Shown piece by piece: positions 7,814 through 15,047 of a stretch of 38,773 bases of DNA. How positions within the stretch are numbered: position 1 is the first letter of the stretch; each line of letters begins with the position of its first letter. Origin of the DNA: an uncultured Cellvibrionales bacterium (GTDB taxonomy: Bacteria; Pseudomonadota; Gammaproteobacteria; Pseudomonadales; UBA7239); assembly GCA_937864065.1 (NCBI GenBank), contig CALMIC010000301.1, forward strand, positions 1 through 38,773, in the 5' to 3' direction. The notes below the pieces were generated by a model. That model saw only the letters and a program-made list of their open reading frames with translations. It made no database searches and was not told the origin of the DNA. Made by a program: the position numbers and the translations under genes.

Positions 7814-9175
7814 TCACTGGATGACAACGCCAACATTATCAACCCAGCTGCCGAACAGCAAACCGGCGACAACGCTGAAAACCGCAACCAGCCCGACGTA
7901 GGACAAGGCCTTCCTGCGGCCGATCACGGCCGAAATCATCAGGATGCTCTGCAGGCTCAGTTCCGGGTCAGCCATCAGGTAGGCGAGCAAGGGGCCGGGA
8001 TGCATGCCGAGTTCGAGGAACATTTTTGCCACCGGCACTTCCACCAGCGTGGGGAAGTACATGAAGACGCCGAAGAAAACCGCGGTGAGGTTGCCCTGCA
8101 AATTGTTCTGGCCGGCCAGTGCCTCGATCCATGCCGGCTGGATGATCGCCCGCGCCATGCCAACCACGAATACGCCGGCCACCAGCAACAGGAATATCTG
8201 TTTGACGAAGCGCCACGCTTCCCACAACCAGGCTTGCCAGTCTTCCGCCGTGAGTTGCCTGGCGAAATAGATGACGGCCAGCATGGACGCTGCTTCTGCC
8301 AGCACGCGTCCGGTCAGGCCGATCACCAGGCCACTGCTGTCTGCTTTCACTGACAGGGTGGCAAAGAGCAGTGTCAGCGCAGTGAGCGCCAGTGTGAGCC
8401 AGGTCCAGCGGTTGGCGCCTTCGATGATGTTTTCCATGCCCTTCCAGGCGGTGATGCCGATCGCAAACAGCAGGGCGATCAACATGGAACCCTGGACGCT
8501 AACCCCTTCCTCGCCTTTGCTGGCGTCGAACGGCACCCACGCGAACAGCTGCGCCTGCCAGGCATCGGCGAATGACAGCGGCAAGGTGAACTGGAACAGC
8601 ACCGCGGACAACACACTCACTTTCAGTGTGCCGGCAATCAGCAACGTGACGAGTGACAGCAGTACGCCAGTCGCTGCAGCACCGATCACGGCTTTTTCGG
8701 CAAACATCGCGTCGGTATTGGCATCATGTTGCGCGTCATCCTTGTAAAACAGCATCGCCATGATCATGCCGATGCCGATGCCGAACAGCAGGCACAGCAG
8801 GAAACGCGCTGCAGCAAACTCGGGCCCCAGTACGCTGCCGGTGTAGGCGAGCGCCAGGATGTTGCCGGCGGGGGCGAAGAACAGGAAAGTCATCGCCGGG
8901 CCAATGCCGGCGCCCTTGCGATAGACGCCGGCAAACAGCGGCACGATGGTGCAGGAGCACACGGCAATCAGTGAGCCGGCGGCGGCAGCAGCCGGATACG
9001 AAATATAGCGCGGGGTGTGGCGCCCCAGCCAGCGTGTGATACTCGCTTTCGGGATCAGCGCAACCATCGCCCCGGCAATAAAGAAAGCGGGCAGCAGGCA
9101 TAGCAACACATGGGCGGCCAGATAGGCGGCGAGGTTACCAGCACCACTTTCTATAACCCGGATGAATGTTTCCAT
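7814..9175 (-). CDS. arsP: ArsP-type permease (DUF318 family)
   Basis: The 453-residue polytopic inner-membrane permease belongs to PF03773, whose characterised ArsP members export trivalent organoarsenicals. The first conserved half contains AVCSCTIVPLFAGVYRKGAG and FFAPAGNILALAYTG. The second repeats the theme with FFGVFMYFPTLVEVPVAKMFLELG and LLAYLMADPELSLQSI, the expected inverted-repeat architecture. About ten or more hydrophobic spans are present, split by a hydrophilic loop near DDAQHDANTD. The Cys pair in CSC is a likely metalloid contact. Close relatives are sometimes annotated as Cu/Zn efflux permeases (SO_0444 type). The ars context makes an arsenic role more likely here. Confidence 0.85.
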   Translation of the reverse strand: METFIRVIESGAGNLAAYLAAHVLLCLLPAFFIAGAMVALIPKASITRWLGRHTPRYISYPAAAAAGSLIAVCSCTIVPLFAGVYRKGAGIGPAMTFLFFAPAGNILALAYTGSVLGPEFAAARFLLCLLFGIGIGMIMAMLFYKDDAQHDANTDAMFAEKAVIGAAATGVLLSLVTLLIAGTLKVSVLSAVLFQFTLPLSFADAWQAQLFAWVPFDASKGEEGVSVQGSMLIALLFAIGITAWKGMENIIEGANRWTWLTLALTALTLLFATLSVKADSSGLVIGLTGRVLAEAASMLAVIYFARQLTAEDWQAWLWEAWRFVKQIFLLLVAGVFVVGMARAIIQPAWIEALAGQNNLQGNLTAVFFGVFMYFPTLVEVPVAKMFLELGMHPGPLLAYLMADPELSLQSILMISAVIGRRKALSYVGLVAVFSVVAGLLFGSWVDNVGVVIQ

Positions 9176-9203
9176 GCGAAGCCTCTTTTTCGTCTTTATA
9201 TCA

Positions 9204-9926
9204 TCAAATGGAACGCTGGTTTACGCGCTTCGATAATTCTTCCGCGCTTTCCTTGCGTTCGGAATAACGGTCGACCAGATAGTCGCTGCGGTCGCGCACT
9301 AACAGGGTAAATTTCACCAGCTCTTCCATCACATCAACAATCCGGTCGTAGTAGGCCGAAGGTTTCATGCGGTCATTGTCGTCAAATTCCAAAAACGCCT
9401 TGGCAACGGATGACTGGTTGGGAATGGTCAACATGCGCATCCAGCGGCCCAGCACGCGCAGCTGGTTCACGGCGTTGAACGATTGCGAGCCGCCGCATAC
9501 TTGCATCACGGCGAGTGTTTTACCCTGGGTCGGGCGCACAGCGCCGAGTGCCAGCGGAATCCAGTCGATCTGTGCTTTCATGATCCCCGTCATGGCGCCG
9601 TGGCGTTCCGGGGAACACCACACCTGCCCTTCGGACCACTGCACCAGTTCGCGCAATTCCTGTACTTTCGGGTGATCGGCCGGTGCGTCATCCGGCAGTG
9701 GCAAACCCGATGGATTGAAGATACGTGTGTCAGCGCCGAATGCTTGCAGGATACGGGCACTTTCCTGCACGACAAGACGGCTGAACGAGCGTTCGCGCAC
9801 TGAGCCATACAGCAGCAGGATGCGGGGTGGGTGGGTCGAGGCTGTTGCCGCAAAAATTTTCCGGGTGTCCGGTATGTCGATCAGTTCAGGCTGGATATTC
9901 GGTAATTCACTGAAATCATGGCTCAT
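9204..9926 (-). CDS. arsH: ArsH organoarsenical/NADPH-FMN oxidoreductase
   Basis: The 240-residue flavodoxin-fold protein is of the ArsH type. ArsH uses NADPH and FMN, and characterised members oxidise trivalent methyl- and aromatic arsenicals to less toxic pentavalent forms. The FMN phosphate loop is [13 protein letters not shown]. The family motifs [21 protein letters not shown] and [26 protein letters not shown] are present, and the length is standard. Its ATG overlaps the acr3 stop (ATGA), and arsP lies 28 nt downstream. Together arsH and arsP suggest this operon handles organoarsenicals as well as inorganic arsenic. Confidence 0.95.
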   Translation of the reverse strand: MSHDFSELPNIQPELIDIPDTRKIFAATASTHPPRILLLYGSVRERSFSRLVVQESARILQAFGADTRIFNPSGLPLPDDAPADHPKVQELRELVQWSEGQVWCSPERHGAMTGIMKAQIDWIPLALGAVRPTQGKTLAVMQVCGGSQSFNAVNQLRVLGRWMRMLTIPNQSSVAKAFLEFDDNDRMKPSAYYDRIVDVMEELVKFTLLVRDRSDYLVDRYSERKESAEELSKRVNQRSI

Positions 9927-10960
9927 GCGTGTTTCCTCGCGCTGCCTTGCTCATACCAGCCCTTGCTGGCATTCACCACATTCACTACGGCCAGCATGAC
10001 TGGCACCTCGATCAGCACGCCGACGACGGTGGCCAGTGCGGCACCGGATTCAAACCCGAAGATGGAAATCGCAGCAGCGACGGCGAGTTCGAAAAAATTC
10101 GACGCCCCGATCAGGGCAGAGGGGCAGGCCACGTTGTGTGCTTCGCCGACAGTGCGGTTCAGCCAGTAGGCCAATGCTGAATTGAAAACCACCTGGATCA
10201 GGATCGGCACGGCCAGTAATGCAATCACCAGCGGCTGTTGGATGATGGCTTCACCCTGGAAGGCAAACAGCAGCACCAGCGTGGCGAGCAGCGCGGCGAT
10301 AGACCAGGGGCCGATCTTGTCCATCACCGCGTCAAACGAGGCCTGGCCATTCGCGAGCAGTTGCTTGCGCAAGGCTTGCGCGATGATGACGGGAATCACG
10401 ATATAAAGAATGACTGAAGTCAGCAGGGTGTCCCATGGCACGGTGATACTGGACATGCCGAGCAGGAAAGCGACGATCGGTGCAAAAGCGAACACCATGA
10501 TCGTGTCGTTGATCGCAACCTGTGACAGCGTGAACAGCGGGTGGCCGTTGGTGAGCTTGCTCCAGACAAACACCATCGCCGTGCACGGTGCGGCGGCCAG
10601 CAGGATCAGGCCGGCGATGTAGCTGTCGATCTGCTCAGCTGGCAGCAGCGGTGCGAACAGTTCGCGGATGAATAGCCAGCCGAGAAAGGCCATCGAGAAC
10701 GGTTTCACCAGCCAGTTGACGAACAGCGTCACGCCGATGCCGCGCACATGCTGGCGCATTTCTGCCAGCGCGCCGAAATCCACTTTCATCAGCATCGGGA
10801 TGATCATTACCCAGATCAGCAGGCCGACCGGCAGGTTGACGTTGGCGTATTCCATGGCGCCCACCGCCTGGCTAACACCCGGCAATAACTTGCCCACAGC
10901 AATGCCGGCGACGATACAGAAAAAAACCCACGCGGTGAGATGGCGTTCAAAAAAACTCAT
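9923..10960 (-). CDS. acr3: Arsenite efflux transporter Acr3
   Basis: The 345-residue inner-membrane carrier of the ACR3/bile-acid:sodium-symporter superfamily extrudes As(OH)3. About ten hydrophobic spans are visible. The functionally required cysteine is Cys126 in [14 protein letters not shown], and the conserved glutamate is Glu318 in [11 protein letters not shown]; both are intact. The [13 protein letters not shown] motif typical of the family is also present. It overlaps arsC and arsH by 4 nt at each end, so the operon is tightly coupled. In some annotations this gene is called arsB, but the sequence is ACR3-type, not the ArsB family. Confidence 0.96.
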   Translation of the reverse strand: MSFFERHLTAWVFFCIVAGIAVGKLLPGVSQAVGAMEYANVNLPVGLLIWVMIIPMLMKVDFGALAEMRQHVRGIGVTLFVNWLVKPFSMAFLGWLFIRELFAPLLPAEQIDSYIAGLILLAAAPCTAMVFVWSKLTNGHPLFTLSQVAINDTIMVFAFAPIVAFLLGMSSITVPWDTLLTSVILYIVIPVIIAQALRKQLLANGQASFDAVMDKIGPWSIAALLATLVLLFAFQGEAIIQQPLVIALLAVPILIQVVFNSALAYWLNRTVGEAHNVACPSALIGASNFFELAVAAAISIFGFESGAALATVVGVLIEVPVMLAVVNVVNASKGWYEQGSARKHA

Positions 10961-11436
10961 GTCACTTGCTCCGCGATGCGATCCATGGCGGTTTTCAGTT
11001 GCTCAGGATTTTTCCCCAGCTGTTCCAGCGGCAATGCCAGAAATGCCTCGATGCGCTTGCGCAAAATGGTGTAAGCCATCATGAATGCCGCATCGATTTC
11101 TGCATCGGTGCCGGTGGCATGGGCGGGATCGTCCACCCCCCAGTGCGTGCGCAGCACATTGCCGAGGTAGGCAGGGCAGGTTTCGCCAGCAGCACTGCCG
11201 CAGACGGTGATGACGATATCCGGTGTCACCGGCAAATCGTCCCAGGACTTGCTGTGATAACTCGCGGTACTGATACCTTCGCGCGCCAGCAAGGCCAGCG
11301 AGCGCGGGTGCACGTAACCGGCCGGTTGGCTGCCTGCACTCACGGCGTGCCAGCCGGGCGGTGCCAGGTGGTTGAAAGTGGCTTCAGCGAGGATGGACCG
11401 GCACGAGTTGCCGGTGCAAAGGAACAGCACATTCAT
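10957..11436 (-). CDS. arsC: Arsenate reductase, low-MW phosphatase type
   Basis: The 159-residue cytoplasmic enzyme reduces As(V) to As(III) for export by Acr3. The start MNVLFLC is chosen because its ATG overlaps the arsR stop (ATGA); an upstream in-frame ATG adds five residues. The P-loop is CTGNSCR (Cys7 to Arg13). A redox Cys pair, Cys79 and Cys87, lies in TVCGSAAGETCPAY. The late motif WGVDDPA supplies the general acid. This layout is that of the phosphatase-derived ArsC class coupled to thioredoxin or related thiols, unlike the glutaredoxin-linked plasmid R773 class. Confidence 0.95.
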   Translation of the reverse strand: MNVLFLCTGNSCRSILAEATFNHLAPPGWHAVSAGSQPAGYVHPRSLALLAREGISTASYHSKSWDDLPVTPDIVITVCGSAAGETCPAYLGNVLRTHWGVDDPAHATGTDAEIDAAFMMAYTILRKRIEAFLALPLEQLGKNPEQLKTAMDRIAEQVT

Positions 11437-11783
11437 GGTCTTGGCTCGCAAGTAGGGTTAATGCAGGAAGGCTGTGAAGGCAGGGCACAGGCCGCTGGCT
11501 GGCCGTTGCAGCACTCGGCAGTCAGGTAGCTGACCAGCTCGCCCATCACTGCCATGTTGGCGCGGTAGCGCTGGTACCGCCCCTGTGGTTCCACACTCAG
11601 GAGGCCGGCCTGCACCAATGCCTTCAGGTGAAAGGAAGCATTGTTCGGCGCCAGTGACATGGCGGCAGCGATATCGCCGGCGACCAGCCCGGTGGGACCG
11701 GCTTTCACCAGCAGGCGGAAGATGTCGAGGCGGGTGCCAGAGGCCAGGGCTTCGAAGATCGGGATGGCAGTCATGGTATCCAT
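11433..11783 (-). CDS. arsR: ArsR/SmtB family arsenic-responsive repressor
   Basis: The 116-residue winged-helix repressor heads the arsenic operon. The HTH region is AGDIAAAMSLAPNNASFHLKAL (about residues 35-56), followed by the wing LLSVEPQGRYQRYRAN. The R773-type CVC sensor in the DNA-binding helix is absent. Instead the C-terminus has Cys91, Cys92 and Cys99, with further Cys107 and Cys112. This resembles the C-terminal As(III) site described in the Acidithiobacillus ferrooxidans ArsR, although the spacing to the third Cys is one residue longer. Arsenite binding should release the repressor from the operator just upstream of its start. Confidence 0.93.
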   Translation of the reverse strand: MDTMTAIPIFEALASGTRLDIFRLLVKAGPTGLVAGDIAAAMSLAPNNASFHLKALVQAGLLSVEPQGRYQRYRANMAVMGELVSYLTAECCNGQPAACALPSQPSCINPTCEPRP

Positions 11784-11787
11784 GGCT

Positions 11788-11815
11788 CAATATTACAAGA
11801 AGTATTGAAATATTG
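11788..11815 (-). promoter_or_regulatory. Candidate ArsR operator
   Basis: A perfect inverted repeat, CAATATT and AATATTG, is separated by 14 bp. A further half-site, TATTG, ends at 11807 inside the spacer. It lies 5 bp upstream of the arsR ATG in an AT-rich island within GC-rich DNA. Position and symmetry suit autoregulation of the ars operon by ArsR. Confidence 0.5.
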
Positions 11816-11933
11816 GTATTGGCGGGCTGGTCTGGTGGAAAACCTCCCCCGGCTAGGCAGTTGCCGAAAATTGGGTTTGTTATTCCAATCAATGCCCCTA
11901 TTTTGTGAACTCGATCACAGAAAGGAGATTGTC

Positions 11934-12179
11934 ATGCGAATCGATACCTACATGGTTGGCGGCGCCCTGTCCGTCCTCGCCCTGCTGGCAATGCCCTTCA
12001 ACAGCAACGCCATGGTGGCGGAAGTGCTGTTCAGTGCCGTGCTGGCCGGTCTCGCGCTGATTGCGCTGGACAGCTGGGTCAACCCGTTGCTGGTCCGCTT
12101 CTACACCTGGTCGTCCGTCCGCGCCGAGCGCCGGGCCGCCTGCCGGAAGAAGGCAGCGCTGAAGGAAAAAACCGTCTGA
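11934..12179 (+). CDS. Small two-span membrane protein of unknown function
   Basis: The 81-residue product starts at an ATG preceded by AAAGGAG, a strong ribosome-binding site. Two hydrophobic segments are visible: about residues 7-20 (VGGALSVLALLAMP) and 25-45 (NAMVAEVLFSAVLAGLALIAL). An amphipathic linker and a strongly basic C-terminus rich in Arg and Lys (RAERRAACRKKAALKEK) follow, probably cytoplasmic. No family was recognised. It is divergent from arsR with about 150 bp between starts, so it could share the ars control region, though it is not a known ars gene. Confidence 0.7.
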   Translation: MRIDTYMVGGALSVLALLAMPFNSNAMVAEVLFSAVLAGLALIALDSWVNPLLVRFYTWSSVRAERRAACRKKAALKEKTV

Positions 12180-12268
12180 GGACACTGCGCCCGGCATGAC
12201 CCAGCGCAAGGCCTGCGCCCGGCCAGCTGCTTCAATGGCGGCAGGCCAGCTAGCAGGGAGATGGAATC

Positions 12269-12568
12269 ATGCAGCAGGTCTTCAAGAAAATGGCCGGCAC
12301 GTCGGCGGTGTTCGTCGCCGCTGACCACGCCGGCCCCTCACCGGTCGAGCGCGATGGCCTGAGCTGGACGGCGCAGGAGCTTGGCCTTGATACCTGTCCC
12401 CGCCGGCTGCGCTGGCGCGAACCGATGGATAGCAGCCTCGCCCTCGAGGGGCTGGAAGAATACGATCCCCCGCAGCAGGGCGATGCCCGCTACGTCAGCA
12501 AATTGCATTCCGCCTTTGTGTTTGTCGACAAGATCCGCGGCTGGGTGGAGATTACTGCTTTCGGCTGA
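12269..12568 (+). CDS. Hypothetical soluble protein (99 aa)
   Basis: The ORF starts at an ATG with AGGGAG about 8 nt upstream and encodes 99 residues with no signal peptide or membrane span. The sequence is acidic in the middle (ALEGLEEYDPPQQGDARY) and ends with an aromatic/hydrophobic stretch, SAFVFVDKIRGWVEITAFG. No domain was recognised. It lies between the small membrane protein gene and the Pho-box-like array of the phosphatase gene. Codon use and the ribosome-binding site support real coding; function is unknown. Confidence 0.6.
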   Translation: MQQVFKKMAGTSAVFVAADHAGPSPVERDGLSWTAQELGLDTCPRRLRWREPMDSSLALEGLEEYDPPQQGDARYVSKLHSAFVFVDKIRGWVEITAFG

Positions 12569-12594
12569 ACAGTCATGACGGTTTGCTGACAGGA

Positions 12595-12623
12595 ATGTCA
12601 CCAAACCATCATGCGACTGTCAT
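12595..12623 (+). promoter_or_regulatory. Pho-box-like array upstream of phoA
   Basis: Three 7-bp elements repeat in exact 11-bp phase: ATGTCAC, CCATCAT and CTGTCAT, separated by CAAA and GCGA. The third matches the PhoB half-site CTGTCAT perfectly and the others match five of seven bases each. The array ends about 51 bp before the phoA start. An additional CAGTCAT lies at 12570-12576, out of phase. This predicts induction of the downstream phosphatase by phosphate starvation. Confidence 0.65.
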
Positions 12624-12674
12624 GGCTGCCTTCTAGTGTGGCGACTCCTGTCCACACCCGAGAGGGAAGCCGCG

Positions 12675-14237
12675 ATGAAAATCAATGCCGCCAGAAAATC
12701 ACTGACCACCGCCATTGCCGCCGCCATGCTGACCGGCACCAGCCTGCCGCAAGCCGCCGAAGCCCCGGCCTCTGCCGAGGAATGGTATGCACAGGGCCAG
12801 GAAGACCTGCTCGTGCAGCGCAAGGCCAAGACGAATAACCGCAAGGCGAAAAATGTGATCCTGTTTGTCGGTGATGGCATGGGCGTGTCCACGGTTACCG
12901 CAGCACGCATCCTCGAGGGGCAGATGAATGCCGGCGATGGCGAGATCAATCGCCTCAGCTTTGAAAAATTCCAGCATCTCGCGCACTCGGTCACGGCCAG
13001 TGCCAACCAGCAGACGTCAGATTCGGCACCGACTGCCACCGCGATGGTAGCCGGCATCAAGACCAATGACGGGGCCATCTCGGTTGACCAGACCATCAAC
13101 CGCACTGAACCGGATGCTGCAGTCACTGCGTCAAAAAGCGTGAAGACAATCCTCGAAATCGCCGAAGAAAAAGGGATGTCTACTGGTGTGGTATCGACTG
13201 CGCGTATCACACACGCTACACCGGCAGTGAACTATGCACATATATCCAACCGCGACTGGGAGGCGGACAGCAACCTGCCGGCTGGCGCGACGGTGAAAGA
13301 CATTGCGCGCCAACTGGTCGAATTTCCATTTGGTGATGGCCTCGAAGTGGCGCTCGGCGGTGGTCGCAGCTATTTCATGCCGAACACAATGAGCGACCCG
13401 GAGAACACATCGCTGAAAGGCCGGCGCAAGGATGGTCGCGACCTGACTGCAGAATGGGTATCGAATTACCCGCAATCCGCTTTCGTCTATGACCAGGCCG
13501 GATTCGATGCTGTCGACACCGAAAACACCCAACACCTGCTTGGCCTGTTCGAGCGCTCACACATGCGTTACGAGGCTGATCGCGCCACTGACGTGGCCGG
13601 TGAGCCTTCGCTAACCGAAATGACAGAAAAAGCTATAGAGGTTCTTAACAATAACAAGAAAGGTTTTTACCTGATGGTGGAAGCTGGTCGTATCGACCAT
13701 GCGCACCATGCCGGTAATGCCTACCGCGCGCTGACGGACACAATCGAGTTGTCCAATGCCGTGCGCAAGGCCATGGAAATGACCAACCCGAAAGACACGC
13801 TGATCATTGTCACCGCCGACCACAGCCATGTGTTCACCATCGCCGGCTACCCGTCCCGCGGCAACCCGATTCTGGGCAAGGCAGCCATCAATGGCACGCC
13901 GTTGACCGATTCGCTGGGCCTGCCGTACACAACGGTGTCCTATGCCAACGGGCCGGGCTGGACCGGTGGCACGCAGCGCAAGGAGTTTGACGGAGCGACG
14001 GAGGGCACCGTTGCTGCCACCTATACCGGCAGCGCCTTGCGCCCCGACCTGACGAATGTCGACACCACCGTGCCTGCGTACATGCAGGAAGCGACCGTGC
14101 CGATGGGATCGGAAACCCACGCAGGTGAAGACGTGGCAATCTACGCCCAGGGACCGCGCGCGCAGCTGTTCAAGGGCACGCGTGAGCAGCACTACATCTT
14201 CCACGTGATGGCCAATGCACTCGGCTTCGACAAGTAA
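12675..14237 (+). CDS. phoA: Periplasmic alkaline phosphatase (PhoA family)
   Basis: The 520-residue protein has a Sec signal peptide (MKINAARKSLTTAIAAAMLT, probable cleavage near residue 30). It is a metal-dependent phosphomonoesterase releasing inorganic phosphate in the periplasm. Catalytic residues are in place: metal ligand Asp67 in VGDGMG; nucleophile Ser117 in SDSAPTATA; Asp341 and His345 in EAGRIDHAHH; Asp382 and His383 in TADHSH; and His482 in ETHAGEDVAI. The start is set by GAGGGA spaced 7 nt from the ATG, and it makes the signal peptide begin properly; an upstream GTG would bury it. A Pho-box-like array precedes it, and a lipoprotein gene follows 13 nt later. Confidence 0.94.
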   Translation: MKINAARKSLTTAIAAAMLTGTSLPQAAEAPASAEEWYAQGQEDLLVQRKAKTNNRKAKNVILFVGDGMGVSTVTAARILEGQMNAGDGEINRLSFEKFQHLAHSVTASANQQTSDSAPTATAMVAGIKTNDGAISVDQTINRTEPDAAVTASKSVKTILEIAEEKGMSTGVVSTARITHATPAVNYAHISNRDWEADSNLPAGATVKDIARQLVEFPFGDGLEVALGGGRSYFMPNTMSDPENTSLKGRRKDGRDLTAEWVSNYPQSAFVYDQAGFDAVDTENTQHLLGLFERSHMRYEADRATDVAGEPSLTEMTEKAIEVLNNNKKGFYLMVEAGRIDHAHHAGNAYRALTDTIELSNAVRKAMEMTNPKDTLIIVTADHSHVFTIAGYPSRGNPILGKAAINGTPLTDSLGLPYTTVSYANGPGWTGGTQRKEFDGATEGTVAATYTGSALRPDLTNVDTTVPAYMQEATVPMGSETHAGEDVAIYAQGPRAQLFKGTREQHYIFHVMANALGFDK

Positions 14238-14250
14238 GGCGGGCCATGCA

Positions 14251-14982
14251 ATGAAAAAAGCAGTTGTTTATTTGCTGCTGACACTGGTAACCGTGCTGGC
14301 AGGTTGTGCCAGCACGCGTCCGGTGCCGGTTCTGGATCTCGCCGCAGATACGGTGCCGGTGGCGGCCGAATTCGTTACGGTTCGCGAGCAGGCTGATCAC
14401 AGCCATGATCACGCAGGCCATGGCCGGGATGAAAGCAAGGAAGTGCGCTGGCACATGTTCCGCAGCACCAACCGCATCGATATTGACAATGTCACGGTGA
14501 ACACCGGGGAAACCTGGTTGCGTGACGGCAAGCTGCTGGTGATGCGGCAACTGTTCCATGAAGATCGCAAAGGCATTGAATACCTGGCCGATGATTTTGC
14601 AGTGTTGGGAATGCAGCCATCATGGCAGCGGCAGGCCATGCTGATCGACCCGGCAGTGCTGCAAGCCCTGCAAGAGACCGGCAGCAGCTGGCAAGACGGC
14701 AATCCGCTGCGTCATTACCGCGGCGATGTCGATGGGCAGCGCTTTGAGGTGATGTGGCGGGTAGACGTGAACCTTCCGTACTCACTGGTGCGCGAACGTG
14801 ATGGCCAGCGTGAAACCACCCGGCTGTTGGCGGTGCATCCGCTGGCCCAGTCGCCGTGGAAATACGAAAACGGTGATGGATACGAGCTGATTGACTACGC
14901 GGACCTTGGTGACCGCGAGCGTGATCCGTTTGTGCTCAAGATCCAGTCGCAGTTGCCGGGCGGTGACATGCATCACCATTGA
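14251..14982 (+). CDS. His-rich lipoprotein downstream of phoA
   Basis: The 243-residue product starts with a lipoprotein signal and the lipobox L16-A-G-Cys19, so it should be lipid-anchored after cleavage. A short histidine cluster follows (His50, His52, His54 and His57 in ADHSHDHAGHGRD), and the last residues are MHHH. Both are possible metal-binding sites. The rest is a soluble domain with aromatic-rich segments such as MWRVDVNLPYSLVRERDGQRE; no family was recognised. It lies 13 nt after phoA and is probably co-transcribed. A role in zinc or magnesium supply to the phosphatase is only a guess from position and composition. The ATG chosen gives an intact signal peptide. Confidence 0.8.
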   Translation: MKKAVVYLLLTLVTVLAGCASTRPVPVLDLAADTVPVAAEFVTVREQADHSHDHAGHGRDESKEVRWHMFRSTNRIDIDNVTVNTGETWLRDGKLLVMRQLFHEDRKGIEYLADDFAVLGMQPSWQRQAMLIDPAVLQALQETGSSWQDGNPLRHYRGDVDGQRFEVMWRVDVNLPYSLVRERDGQRETTRLLAVHPLAQSPWKYENGDGYELIDYADLGDRERDPFVLKIQSQLPGGDMHHH

Positions 14983-15047
14983 AGTGGCGTCCTCCGCGTG
15001 TTGTGCCGGTATACTCGTGGTTAACACCGGCAACGATAAGCGGCTCG

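Noticed and set aside
12209-12251. Direct and inverted repeats between the two small genes as a mobile-element scar
   Set aside because: Repeats are 7-8 bp in GC-rich DNA, with no transposase or target-site pattern; chance is sufficient.
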